A DNA stretch of 64,000 nucleotides from Isoetes taiwanensis. Lineage: Eukaryota > Streptophyta > Lycopodiopsida > Isoetales > Isoetaceae. The first letter of the stretch is position 1, and each line of letters begins with the position of its first letter. The DNA lies in assembly GCA_021234155.1 (NCBI GenBank), contig JAJEKV010000011.1, forward strand, positions 21,284,677 through 21,348,676, given 5' to 3'. This document shows positions 52,693-63,720 of this stretch, one piece after another. The translations under genes and the position numbers were made by a program. The notes below the pieces were generated by a model that did no database searches, had not been told where the DNA came from, and worked only from the letters and a program-made list of their open reading frames with translations.

Positions 52693-53535
52693 CTCACCCA
52701 AAACCTTAGTTTATGTAGTATTGTTCTATGTTAAATCTCACTTATTATCTACAAGCGGCTTAACCATTATTACTACGTATTAGATATAGATAATTTCTGG
52801 ACGGGAGGAATTATGCCAGAAAAATTTTCGGAAAAATATTCAGGGAGAAATTTTTTGTTACCGGCTATGGCGCAAGGGCAGATATGGCGGAGATAAACGT
52901 TGCAACAGCAGCTTGTCAGCAACCTATGGCTAAAACAAAGATGAAAATGTGCGCTGAAACAGAGATGGAACCTACCGGATTTGAATCAAAGCTCTGTTTC
53001 ATGCCAGACTTGAGCTTCAAAAAGGTCTGTTCATGTCTGAGTCTAAACTCCCAAATCTCTGTCATGTTTGGTTGCTACGCTATGGTATAAACCAGATTTG
53101 AGCTCTTATCCTGTGTTTATGTCAGACTTAGTGTGTAAATTACTACGATCCATATCGGATTTGGGTTAAGACCCTGTGACGCATGTCAGATTTACTCGCT
53201 AGAAGATCCATATATATGCTCTGCGAATCAGAATTTTTGCATAAGATACAGCCAAAATGAATCTTACTATGGATAGCTGGGCGATGGAAGAGTGCCCTGG
53301 GTTTTCGAGTTCATTCTGGTCGGAATAGTGACCCAACCTGCAGTGCGATTCAGAACACAGAAAAACAATACCCCACATGGCGGCACCGCGATAGAGAGCG
53401 GGGGGTAATATTGCGTGTGATAAAATGTACAGAATTTTACAGTAATTTGAAGCAAGTGTTTATTACATTTTGGGATTCCCAGGCATTTGCTGTTTTATTT
53501 GGTGGTTGGAAATAACTATTTCTTTCTTCTGATAC
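52693..53535. other. No recognisable gene
   Basis: Short near-repeats of ATGCCAGACTTGAGCT / ATGTCAGACTTAG / ATGTCAGATTTAC occur at about 53000-53190. Otherwise nothing supported. Confidence 0.45.
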
Positions 53536-53806
53536 GATTCTAGAATGGGGCTCACATGAAAACGACAAAAACCTCTGTTCTCTCTCAGCAATACCTTATT
53601 TTCTTTGAAACCATGCAGGGGAGGGGCTTCTCCCTGCTTGGATTGACCAATTTGGCATTTCTTTCATACTGTGGCGTGTCCTTTCTCGGTCTTGCCTCTT
53701 CTTTAGCCATAATCCTTTGACCTTCTTTCTCGATCCCGTTTTGATAAGGAAGTTCTCTTCTATTCGGGAGGTTTTTGTCGTTTTCATGCGAGCCCCATTC
53801 TAGAAT
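53536..53806. repeat. Foldback: 39-bp arms around the unit-1 upstream region
   Basis: GATTCTAGAATGGGGCTCAC...ACAAAAACCTC at 53536-53575 is inverted at 53768-53806 with one or two mismatches. The right arm is the upstream part of hairpin unit 1, so the left arm is an inverted partial copy of it. Confidence 0.85.
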
Positions 53807-54430
53807 TCCATTGATCCGAGCCCTCGGATCGAGATTCTAGAAGGGGTGAGCATACATGTCTCGCATACATGCATTGCATGCCTTCTCTGGTTGGGAGATC
53901 GCTATATTAGACAAGGTTCTTCATCAACGTCTCATTGGCGCTTCCTCTTCTCTCTCAGCAGTATCTTATTCTTAAACGCCTGGCACGCGTGACTAGCCCC
54001 TCTATTTGAAGAGGTTTTTATTTTGTTGTTGTGTGGCACGTGTGATCAGCCCCTCCACTTTGGAAGGTTTGTTTTATCACATTTGTTCTGGTGTTGATGA
54101 TGTGCAGGTACAGGTTGGCAAGCGGAAACAGCTTCGACTTCTCCATTTCGTGGGTTTTTTGGGAGTGAATTCTCAGCCTTACGTTTGTCTAAGCCCCTTG
54201 CCGAAGGCTTATCACTAGGGTTTCGAAAACCCGAAAGGGCAGGGTTTTTTAATCCCAGTGATAAGCTTTCGGCAGGTACACAGACCAACCATCTATTAGC
54301 ATTGTATTTCATGGGGTCCAAGTTGTATAATTGGACATTCCCTTTATTTTTCTTCGTGGGTAGTTCGCATGTGTGCGGCTATCCACTATCCACCATTGTA
54401 GAAAATCTGCTGAGATGAATGAGAAGCCTA
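53793..54430 (+). repeat. Hairpin-promoter unit 1
   Basis: Order of parts: a long hairpin CCCCATTCTAGAAT...GATCCGAG / CTCGGATCGAGATTCTAGAAGGGG (53793-53846), a TATA-like GCTATATTAGAC (~53906), and a TCTCTCAGCAGTATC block. Then follow hairpin A (GCCGAAGGCTTATCACT / AGTGATAAGCTTTCGGC, 54197-54276) with the loop CCCGAAAGGGC, a GTCCAA/TTGGAC hairpin (~54314-54342), hairpin B (GTGGGTAGTTCGC / GCGGCTATCCAC, 54356-54385) and the end GATGAATGAGAAGCC. Unit 2 (63171-63708) has the same parts in the same order. It reads like a promoter plus a structured 3' end of a short transcript or an LTR-like module. Confidence 0.7.
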
Positions 54431-55318
54431 TTACATGATCTTAAATGTATTGCACCCAATCCCAAATATTTTCAGCTACTGGTGTTGGCAATGGCATTAT
54501 AGTAAAGATACACTTTGGTGTTAGTATTATTGATGGCCAAGGCAGTGCTATGTTTGTTTGGGTCTAGTAGCAAGGATGAGGGAAAAAAAACTAGCATTCC
54601 AAGTAATTGAGTTTGTTTAGCAAGGTTTGAACCACTATCAAACATTGCAAACATGACTAGCAAACCCTATAATTGTGAACATGCGATTTCGTTTTAAAAG
54701 ATGTTGGTTTACATGCTATTTTGTTTTGAAAGATGTTGCTGCAACTGGGAGTCTACACCTATATGAAAAGAAAAGGGCTCCACAACTATCTCACCAAGGT
54801 ATCAAACATAGGGATCAAACTCGATAAATTACACAATTACATTTAGGGTTAGATGGAGCATACAATGCCATTAATCATATCATCCCTCCACATATTATGG
54901 GTTTGTCAACCATGTCATCCCACCACATATTTAGGGTTTATCAACCATGTCAACATTTTTCTTCAAAGATATGCTTCAACTCTTACCCATAATGTGATCT
55001 ATTTGAATACATGGACAACATGATAAGAGTGGCATGTGATCTCTATGCAAAAAATAGGAATAATTTGAAAACTATATTTGCAATAGGTACCATAACTGCA
55101 TTTGTTATCATTGGCTATTCCCATAGAGTTCTATTTAGATAAGTTGATGAGATTTTGACATCTCAAACTATTGAAGGGCATTATCTATCTTTTAATATAG
55201 TTTTCAAACCATTCTTATTTTGCATAATCAAAAGCTGATAATGCCATTCGCTTTTGAGGTGTCAAAATGTCATCAACTTAACATTCTCATCAGCACATGC
55301 ATCAACCTCTGAACTCAC
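54431..55318. other. No recognisable gene
   Basis: AT-rich DNA with a duplicated TTTAGGGTTTRTCAACCATGTCA-type stretch (two partial copies between about 54845 and 54950). No supported coding sequence. Confidence 0.45.
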
Positions 55319-55473
55319 ATGAACAGGTAAGCCTGGGTTCTGATTCAGCGAGTTGCAAGGGTCGTGACGGTCTGCATAATGCACAACAAACCCAGAAAGC
55401 AACCTTGCACCAATAGAACTTTTTTCCTCACTCAACCCATTTGCAACCAACAACGATGACCAGAAAGGACATC
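55319..55473 (-). other. Exon-like segment of an unidentified conserved-looking protein
   Basis: On the minus strand an acceptor TTTTGTGCGTAG is followed by 155 open bases reading CPFWSSLLVANGLSEEKSSI, then GARLLSGFVVHYADRHDPCN and SLNQNPGLPVH, ending at a consensus donor GTGAGTTC. A possible upstream exon (55580-55690) reads ILAGLMRAFYLVMGGRNVEI before GTAAAT, but the phases do not join, so at least one is damaged or unrelated. I do not recognise the family. Confidence 0.35.
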
Positions 55474-56162
55474 CTACGCACAAAATAAAACTTAAAACAA
55501 TAGTAGAAGACCTCCACTATTCAACACTACAACTAGCATCATGATTCAAATTTACCAAGAAGCAATGTAGCGCCAACAAGCAGGCCCCGTTCGGACCTCC
55601 ATGATCTCCACATTCCTACCCCCCATTACGAGGTAAAATGCCCGCATCAGTCCAGCCAGAATACCAATTGTAGAGTCTTACCCTAAAAATCCAACACAAA
55701 TATGCAATGGTTGCTTGCCAAAAAACCCTTTATAGCAACTTTCCAACCCATAGCCCATACTGTTTGTAAACCATTGCAAACTGGGGAATTTGATCCGTGA
55801 GTCCAGTATTATCGCAAATGACATTTGAAGAGATCTTTTTTGTTTTTAAATATTTCATAAGGTAAATATTTTTCATTTTCTTACATTTCTTATATTTTCT
55901 AAATTGAGCTCTCTCGAACTAGCTAGCATGGCAATCAATGGATTTTGGATGATGCAAATGAGTAACTTCATGTTCTCTAAGGATTGACAAATTTTTTACA
56001 CATCAATGCAGAGAGCATACGCTTTTTGAAACTTGCTTTTCAAGATTATAGCCCTATAAACGAACTGCAAGAATCCAGCTTATGTACATATTTTGTAATA
56101 TAAATATTATGGAGGTATTGAATCTAGAAATCTATGAAGTATAAAATAGCTATATATAGGAC
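55474..56162. other. No recognisable gene
   Basis: Apart from the possible exon at 55580-55690 (minus strand), nothing is supported. Confidence 0.4.
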
Positions 56163-56174
56163 TCTTTGAGCAAT

Positions 56175-56310
56175 AGCATCGATCCGAGCCATCGGATCGC
56201 CATTCTGGGAAAGGACGAGCTGCTATATAAGGCTACTTTCTCTTTCGGACCGGTTATCGGCGTCTTCTCACAGCAGCTCTTCTTCTATTCTCGTTGCTTC
56301 CCTCCCTTCC
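56175..56310 (+). repeat. Left-end promoter unit (partial unit 3)
   Basis: CGATCCGAGCCATCGGATCG (8-bp stem, 4-base loop), then GGGAAAGGACGAGCTGCTATATAAGG-type sequence with a good TATA box (CTATATAAGG at ~56223), then a TTCGGACCGGTTATCGGCG block. This is nearly identical to 63179-63310. The outer stem bases CCCAGAAT found at 63171 are missing here because the flanking DNA starts, so the hairpin is truncated. Confidence 0.75.
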
Positions 56311-56359
56311 TGCCGTTCTCTGTTATCTGTTGTTTTTCGTTGGCCTCCTTCTTGCCAAG

Positions 56360-56575
56360 CCATGTCTCTTCTTAGCACGATTCTGCCCTAGTCCAACTTC
56401 ACCATAGGACCCATGTCTTTTCCTCCCGCGATTCTGCCATAGTCCAGCTCCAACATGGCTTCTTTTCTGAGCGGAATTTGCCCTAGTCCAGCTTCCCCAT
56501 GCGCCATGTCTCCTCTTCCCACGATTTTGCGCTAGTCCAGCTTCACCATGGCTTCTTTCGCGGAGGAATTTGCCC
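56360..56575. repeat. Five-unit ~45-bp tandem repeat
   Basis: Units contain GATTCTGCCCTAGTCCAGCT, then YCACCATG and alternating CCATGTCTCYTCTT / GGCTTCTTTTCT starts. The copies differ by a few percent to ~20%. It lies just downstream of the left-end promoter unit, where a transcript leader would be. Confidence 0.8.
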
Positions 56576-57117
56576 GGATCCTTCTGGTTTGGCTGCTCTT
56601 GGCAGGATCGTATTTTCATATCCATCATTTCTTCATGCATTCTGGTGTTTTACTCTCTTGCAGATTGGAAAATTCGTTATTGGTTGATGGCTTCTGTATC
56701 TCGCTTACGCATGTTTGGTATTGGCATCTCGAGCATTGGATTGAATTAGGCCCTTGCATCTTATTTTTATTTAAGTTTCTCGATGGATATGGATTTTTTG
56801 GGTATCAGCAGAATTCGGCCCGTTGCAAAACTTGTTTCTCTTCACTGGATGGTTTCGCCTGTTAGGCTAGAGAATTTATCATCAGGTTTTCTAGTTTCTT
56901 TGAATTGTGTTCTCTTGGTTTAAACTTGGGTTGTTTGTCTTTTCTCCTCTGTTGTTTGGTTACGTTGTGCTGGGCGCTGTTCTCGTCAGAGATTCAAGGC
57001 GGATGCTGCAATTGTTGGGGTCCTGCAGATTGGATCTGCTGCAGTCGAGCCTCATTTCATCGTTCCTCGTCCCATCTCAGGGCGGTTCCTTAAGGGCCGG
57101 GCCTGCCATACCAGGCC

Positions 57118-57192
57118 GACTTGGGCCCTGCTCAGGCGGATGCCAACGCTTTGGTCCCGAACATTCAGACTTGGGCCCTGCTCAGGCGGATA
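57118..57192. repeat. 50-bp direct repeat GACTTGGGCCCTGCTCAGGC
   Basis: GACTTGGGCCCTGCTCAGGCG followed by GAT occurs at about 57118 and 57168. The surrounding 57080-57350 stretch is GC-rich compared with the rest of the element. Confidence 0.8.
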
Positions 57193-58208
57193 CAGGGGCC
57201 TTTTCCACCGAACATGCTGGCCTGGGCCATGCCTGCGATCTGGTCGGGACCAGAGCCCTGCGTTGAGTCTTCAGGGAAGGTTTTTCCTTTTCTAATTGGA
57301 CTCCAGCCTCTGGATGGATTGGCAGATCGCTGATCGCTGGCCCGCATGTCGAGTGTTGCATGCGACCAGCCTTTTTCGTCTTTCGATTCCTTACCTCAAT
57401 TGCTAGTACTTTGTTAGTTCCCTTGTTTTCCATTCGTGATAAGTTCTCCTATCGCTTAAATTAAAAATTTTTCCTCTTTTTCTTTCCATAGCTTTTGACA
57501 TGCTTTTGTTTGCAGCTTTTCTAGTCCAGCGCAGGGGCCCTATTGGCTGCTGGCTCTTAAGTCACACTATTACAGAGGCTTTTTGCACAGGCAAGTTTTT
57601 TTGCACTTTTCTCTATATTTTCGTCCTAAGTTCCTATATTGATGTATTTGAGTCTCTATGTTGGGTTAGTGCCTTATTACCTTCTACACCATGGTGTTGT
57701 CCGTTCAAGTTGTTGTTTCATGTAAGGCGTGGCCTTATTATCATCTACACCAGGGTTGAGTCATATTGATTTGTTGCTGTAGCTTTGAATTGGTCATGTT
57801 CAACGTTCTTGCTACCTTATGTTTCTTATTTTTTCATTGTATATTCCCGAGTTCAAGGGTGATACATTCTTTTCATTTTTGCACAACCTGTAGTTCAATC
57901 CATCGACTCCTATACCTTCCTTCATTCATTCTTAGCAGTCATATGTCATTTTTCACACATGGGACATTCAATTTCTTTCTCTATTATGAAGTTGCGAAGT
58001 CGTCCTCTACATTTCATCCTTCTTGGCACCATGGCTCCATTATTCCTGTTTAAATCCACGGTTGATATAAGTTTGTTCGTTGCATAATATCTACCATTCT
58101 GCTTCGAACCTCAATGTCTTTCTATAGTTCTCGATCTTTTCTGTGCTTCTAACGTAACATTTTCGGCTTTGTGAGCTCCGCCCTTTACCATGATAGGCTA
58201 TAGGCCTA

Positions 58209-59093
58209 TTTTCTCCATCGGTTCTTATTTGTCTTATGTCCCTATATTACTTATCATGGCCTTTTCATAGCTTTTCATATTTTTTAATGGTTACATATCG
58301 ATCTCGGAGCGGGATCTGCTTGGCTCGGTCAGGCAAAAGGTAAGACCAGGGAACTTGCAGAAAAGCATCTCGTTGCGTTCCAGTATCAGAGCTATCGGTG
58401 GTGCATGCCGAAGATCCGAGCAATACGGGCAACTTGCCGAGGCGGGTGCAACCAATTCCGGAGCTTCTCTTTACCATGACGAATCTGCTCCTTCTCACAA
58501 CGAATCTGCTCCATCGAATTCGCTTCATCCTCAGTGACTCTGCTCGATATGTCTGCTCTGTTTGAGTATTTTCAAGGGCAATGTTCTGCATGGTGTTGTA
58601 GCTTTGGACCCTGTAAGTATCTTGTATGTTTCTCTTTTTCTGGATTTTCCACAGAAAGATTTGAAATTTGTTTTGTTAACTTGTTTCACGTTTGTATGTT
58701 TCCAATGTGGTACTTGTTTCGTGACTCTGGGTTCGTCCATGTCTCTTAGCCTTTTATGTTTCCTTTGCTCACAATTTTTTGTTCAAGTCGTCGTATGTTT
58801 TAGTTAGCTGCCTACATAATTATTTTCAACTATTGTTCATGGGGATTGGGTTTGGTATTTGCATTTCATTATGGGTTTGGCATCTTTTTCTTCTCATTTG
58901 TGCTTACTGGGACTTTTGACTCTACAATATGCATGATCATTTGCCTATATTCATTGGATCATCTCATTTATCTGGCGTTTGTTCCTCTTTTCGACATATT
59001 TTCTCCATCGGTTACTATTTGTCTTATGCTCCCTATTTTACTTATCATGGCCTTTTCATAGCCTTTGATTTTTTATAATGGTTACATAGGTTA
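58209..59093. repeat. ~90-bp direct repeat pair inside the 7.5 kb element
   Basis: TTTTCTCCATCGGTTCTTAT...CTTATCATGGCCTTTTCATAG...GGTTACATA at 58209-58300 recurs at 59000-59093 with few changes, ~790 bp away. Confidence 0.8.
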
Positions 59094-59973
59094 TCTTATG
59101 CCCCCTTTACATATACCCTCGGAGGGAATTACGAGTCACATTTACATTATATTTTCTATCAGTTGGGTGTCCCTTTTCTTTTTCCTATGCGGGGTTTTCG
59201 ATTGTTATGTTTTTCTCATGTCTTATTCATAATTGCATTAGAATATGAGGCATCTAGGGGCTTTTGTTTTAAGGGGTGGTTTTTCCCTCCCATGTTATCT
59301 CTTTCGTATGCTACCTTTTCCGAGTTGATGGACATCTAGTTTTTATATATGTGACATTATCCTTTGAATTTGAGGCTTTTTCATGGTTGTTTTCGGATTT
59401 TTCTTTTTTGCACTTGTGTTTTTATCGTGGATTCGATGCACTATACTATTTAAATGGGTCTATGCTCTCCTCGCGCTGTTTTTCTCTTGTTTATGTTCTG
59501 GCTCACTTTTTACTTCGTTTTCGTCTTGTGGTCGTTTACTTGGGATGTTGTCTTGGTTTCATAATTCTACGCTGCAGTCTCTTGGTTTATTATCTTTTTA
59601 TTGCCTATAGATTTGTGGCCACCATTTTCCGGGTTGCATTTGTCTTTTTTACATTGATGCATTCCATTTCCCTGGTAGGTTGCAGTATGGCCTCAATTGC
59701 GTGTTATTTCTCCGACATGTATCTCTTTTGTATGTTAATTTTTATATTGTGGTTCCCATGTGGTTATATGTGGCATTCTTTTCTGTGTTGAGGATTTCCC
59801 CATGGTGGTTTGGGTTTTATCTTTTGCACTTGTGTTTGTATTTTATGTGTGATGCACTACACTTGGCTCAGGTGGTATACGTTATTCGGGTGGTATTATC
59901 TTCTACATTCTAGGTTTCCCATAGTTCACTAGATATACGGGGACATACATTTATGTTTATCATGTTTTTTCTT

Positions 59974-60139
59974 CCACCCACTGGGTGATGCTTTTCTCCA
60001 TCCCCCGGGTATCCTTATGCATTGTGCTATCCCTGCACATCATATTTGATATTTAGCTATATTTGCACACAATTTTCTGTTTATCATGTTTTTCCTTCCA
60101 CCCGCTGGGTGATGCTTTTCTCCACCCCCTGGGTGATGC
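59974..60139 (+). repeat. Mini-hairpin module cluster 1
   Basis: CCACCCACTGGGTGATGC (59974), a degenerate CCATCCCCCGGGTATCC (~59998), CCACCCGCTGGGTGATGC (60098) and CCACCCCCTGGGTGATGC (60122). Each forms CACCC / GGGTG with a 3-base loop. A ~62-bp block (GTTTATCATGTTTTT...) that holds two modules is duplicated 121 bp apart. Confidence 0.85.
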
Positions 60140-60492
60140 TGTCCTCTCTTTTTTCCTGAATCGTTGATTTTTTCTCATTTCTAATCGCTCACCTCCTTTT
60201 GAGTGCTTGTCGTTTCGCGCCATCTGCTTCACCATTATGCACGTTCTTGTTCTCCTTAAATGTCGCTCATGGGTGCCTTCTACATGTTTCATTTCTTCTT
60301 AGCGGCTTGGTCGTTTGGCGCTCCTCTTAAATCTCACCCTCGCTCGTTAGCCGTTGCCGACTTCGACCCACAGTTTTTCCGGCGGCTTTTGGGCTTATAG
60401 TTTATCTTTGGTTAAGCCTCATTTTTCTTGTTGTGCTCCATTAAGCTCACGTTTTCCGTGACCCAACTCAGCGCTTGGAGGTTTGGCCACTC

Positions 60493-60606
<114 letters not shown>

Positions 60607-61140
60607 TTCTATTAAAATTTTTTTTTGCGACCTTTTCTGTCCCATTCAAGTATTTTGTGACATGTTTTCCACCTCTTTGTCCTTTGTGGCTACATTTCTT
60701 CTATGTATATTCTATATTTGGTTTGGTCTGATACTGGGTTTTGAATATTTGGGGGTTGTGTTTAAGATTTTTTCTTCTTTTTTGGCATGATCATCGGGGA
60801 GCTCTAGTGTTTGTTGGTTCCTCTATTCACTTTATTAGCGCACTTATTTGTTGCTTCATGAAGTTATATTTTCTATTCTTGAACATGGGTGACGGGTGAT
60901 ATTGTTCGGTGTACCAATTTTATGGATTTGGGAGCTTCTTTGTTTTCGTTAGCTCCACTTTGTCATGTTCGCAATAGGCTGATTTTTCGTGCATAGCTTT
61001 GCTCCCTATATATGATATTACATACTCATTGTGTAAGTTTCGAGATGCTGCTTTATTAGACATGGTTGATTTTTCATGTTCTTTTAGCCCCTAGTTTTTA
61101 TCATTCTTCCTCGTTTCCTCCGTTTTTTTGCTCGATATGC

Positions 61141-62097
61141 AGGGTCCACATGTTGAGGTTCGTACTCACGGTTGCTGGCGGTCCTCGTCCTCTCGCGCTC
61201 GCTATGTGGTGTGCGACTCTACTCAACATCTCCATGTTTCTCGTTCGATCTTTATGTCTATGCATTTTTACATTCCTATGCGTAAGTTTTTCCTCTTTGA
61301 CTTATTATCTCGGTTACTTGTTATTCTTCCTTCTTATTTATCGTTGTTGTTTATTCTTTTTGGGGATCCATGATGAAGGGTTCCTTTGTTGACTTATCTC
61401 CCTCTAGATATTGGCCACAGGTTCGGGAGGAATAATAGCCACATTCTTGGACTTCGGTCCGTAGCCACAATCAAGGACTTCGGTCCGGACTCTGTATTCA
61501 AATCAGTCAACTATGCCGGGCCCTTCCTTCGATTCATCATCGGTGGCGTCCTTTTCTTTTCATTGTTTTGTTCTCTAATGTTCCTCCCTTTTCGGTCATT
61601 GGTGATGCCGATCCATAGCTTGGTGGCGCTTTCGGCTCTTCTTCTTCAACCGCTTTTTTCTCCCGCGGCTGCTTTCGTCTTCTTTCAGTTCGGTCAGCCA
61701 ACGCTTCCTTCCCTCGCTTGAACTGAGACTCTTCGGACCCTGGTTCCCTTTCTCCCCCTGCCACTCCCAACGAGACCCACTTGCGGGTGCTCATATCATT
61801 TCTTTATTTCGCTTGCCTTCATTATTCGCATGCACGGCTCGTCCACTATCCTTCACGCCCCGTGCCCCCTTTTTTCGCTCCCTCTCCTTCCTCTCTACGT
61901 CCTTTATCCTATCCGATTGCTTGGGGGTGGTGGCGGGAGTATCTTCTTGTTTTTGGCTTAAATCCGTCCCAGTCTGGTACTCATTCTGGTCGTCATGACG
62001 GGGCCTCGGCGGCTGCCACTCGGGGGGTTCCACATGATGTCATACAAGGCTCACCACGGTCGGGCCGGCCCTCTTCTTCTCCTCCCCGCTATGTGCT
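61141..62097 (+). repeat. Duplicated ~70-bp exon-like segment (61141 and 62024)
   Basis: GGTCCACATGTTGAGG...CGGTCCTCGTCCTCTC...CGCTATGTGGT (61141-61211) corresponds to GGTTCCACATGATGTC...CGGCCCTCTTCTTCTC...CGCTATGTGCT (62024-62097). The length difference is three bases, so the frame is kept: PHVEV...RSSSSRARYVV versus PHDVI...RPSSSPPRYVL. The first copy follows a CTCGATATGCAG acceptor and is followed by GCGTAAGT, a good donor. It may be a tiny coding exon; otherwise it is a repeat. Confidence 0.5.
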
Positions 62098-62211
62098 TTA
62101 TGCACCAACTCCACACCACTGGGCGGTTCTAGCTGTCTATTGAGGGTTTTTGCACTTGGAGCGGATCTTTTTCTATTTGGTATGCTCATTACATATCTTT
62201 GGCATATTTGA

Positions 62212-62560
62212 TATTTGGCTTTATTTAGATGGGATGCATATTGCGTTTGGCACTGCATTGCGATTTTCCGACCTGGGTTTATATTGGATTATCTTTCATT
62301 TTTATGCTACTCTTTATTTAGATATGGAGTGTCCTACGTTATTGTCCACAAGGTATTATATTGGGCACATTCTAATTTGTGCATGGTGGTGCTATTTAAC
62401 TTTATCTGGATATGATACATATTGCGTTTGGCACCACATTGAGCTTTTGCGACGTGGGTTTCTATTGGATCATTTTTTCCTTTTTATGCTTCTCTTTATC
62501 TAGACATGGCGTGTCTTACGTTGTTATACACAAGCTGTTATATTGGGCACATTCTAATGG
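62212..62560. repeat. ~185-bp tandem duplication
   Basis: TTTATTTAGATGGGATGCAT...TATATTGGGCACATTCTAAT at 62220-62372 is repeated at 62400-62557 with scattered substitutions (ATTGCGTTTGGCACYRCATTG and TTTATGCTWCTCTTTAT in both). Confidence 0.85.
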
Positions 62561-62679
62561 CCACTTTTAGTTTGTTTCGTGTTCTTGATGTTCTTTTTTA
62601 TGGTTTTACATTGATGCTTATCTTTCTCTAGATGTCGCGTTTTTTTATGGACCGTTTTTTGTTGGGTGGTGCTGTTTAT

Positions 62680-63020
62680 TTCCACCGTGATGGTGACATT
62701 CATGTCTATTTATCATCTTTAGTGATGTTGTAAATAACATTGTCTCGCATTATTTTGCCATGCATATTTGGGTGACGCTTTTTTCCACCATGGTGGTGAT
62801 GCTATTTCCACCTGCGGGGTGATGCTGTTTATTTCCACCTCCAGGATGACGCATATTTCATTTTACGTAATTGGTTTCCACCCGTTGGGTGATGCATAAT
62901 TGTTTTCCACCCGTTGGGTGATGCTGTTTATTTCCACCTCGAGGGTGACGCATATTTCTTTCCACGTAATTGTTTTCCACCCGTTGGGTGATGCTGTTCT
63001 CCACCCTATTGGGGTGATGC
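62680..63020 (+). repeat. Mini-hairpin module cluster 2 (nine copies)
   Basis: Modules of the form TTTCCACC-loop-GGTGAYGC start at 62682 (CCACCGTGATGGTGACA), 62784 (CCACCATGGTGGTGATGC), 62808 (CCACCTGCGGGGTGATGC), 62835 (CCACCTCCAGGATGACGC), 62878, 62907 and 62977 (each CCACCCGTTGGGTGATGC), 62934 (CCACCTCGAGGGTGACGC) and 63001 (CCACCCTATTGGGGTGATGC). The CCACC and GGTGAYGC frames are constant, while loop and inner stem vary in ways that mostly keep pairing. Confidence 0.85.
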
Positions 63021-63170
63021 TCTCTTTTTCTGCTACATGTTGAATTTTCTCTAACCATTCACGGGTGTTTTTTCGGGTTCTTTGTGTTGCTTGCAGGTTT
63101 TACGCCATCGGCTTATAGTTAAGGAAGTTCTTTGGTAGTCGGCCGGTTTTGTGTCTCTTGCGAGTCCTTT

Positions 63171-63708
63171 CCCAGAATAGCATCGATCCGAGCCATCGGA
63201 TCGCCATTCTGGGAAAGGACGAGCTGCTATATAAGGCTACTTCCTCTTTCGGACCGGTTATCGGCGTCTTCTCACAACAGCTCTTCTTCTATTCTCGTTG
63301 CTTCCCTCCCTTCCCGCCCTGCTGCGTGGGGGCATGAGTTTGCTTTTCTCTAACCATTCATGGGTATTTTTAGGAGTTTTTGTGTTGCTTGCAGGCTTCC
63401 GCCCTCTTCTGGGGTCCTGCTATATTTTGTGTTCGCCATCAACTCATCTCCTTCGGTTTTCCAGGCAACACATTCAAGGTGGTTGGCGACCATTTCTCAT
63501 TAGGGGTTTCCTCGAAAACCCGAAAGGGCGGGGTTTTTTATCCCGATGAGAAGTTGTCGCCATTACCCTTTTATATTGCCTGTGCATATTTCTTTTTACG
63601 GGGTAGTCCGATATTGTTCCTATGGTCGGCTACCCCTCTCTATTCTTCCAAACATTGTATACTGCTGCTGTGATGAATGACAAGCCCGGTTTTGTGTCTC
63701 TTGCGAGT
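63171..63708 (+). repeat. Hairpin-promoter unit 2 (right end of the 7.5 kb element)
   Basis: The 5' hairpin CCCAGAAT..CGATCCGA / TCGGATCG..ATTCTGGG (63171-63213) is followed by the TATA box CTATATAAGG (~63228). Then come a TTCGGACCGGTTATCGGCG block, a TTGTGTTGCTTGCAG acceptor-like sequence (~63400), hairpin A (GGCGACCATTTCTCATTAGG / GATGAGAAGTTGTCGCC, 63485-63561), hairpin B (GGGGTAGTCCGAT / GGTCGGCTACCCC, 63600-63636) and GATGAATGACAAGCC. GGTTTTGTGTCTCTTGCGAG stands both before the unit (63145) and at its end (63688), as in a head-to-tail repeat. Confidence 0.75.
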
Positions 63709-63720
63709 TCTTTGAGCAAT

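Noticed and set aside
54197-54276. Hammerhead-type ribozyme in the hairpin units (retrozyme-like)
   Set aside because: I looked for CTGATGA and GAAA core elements in the right order. The GAAA here is a tetraloop, and no CTGATGA core accompanies it.
56323-56640. Minus-strand 105-aa frame with a repeated GLAQNRGKRRHG-like peptide
   Set aside because: It is the antisense translation of the ~45-bp tandem repeat at 56360-56575. No start context and no homology support it.
57500-59913. Numerous hydrophobic F/L/C-rich frames that could pass for membrane proteins
   Set aside because: They arise from T-rich DNA in any frame, do not keep frame between internal duplicates and show no homology.
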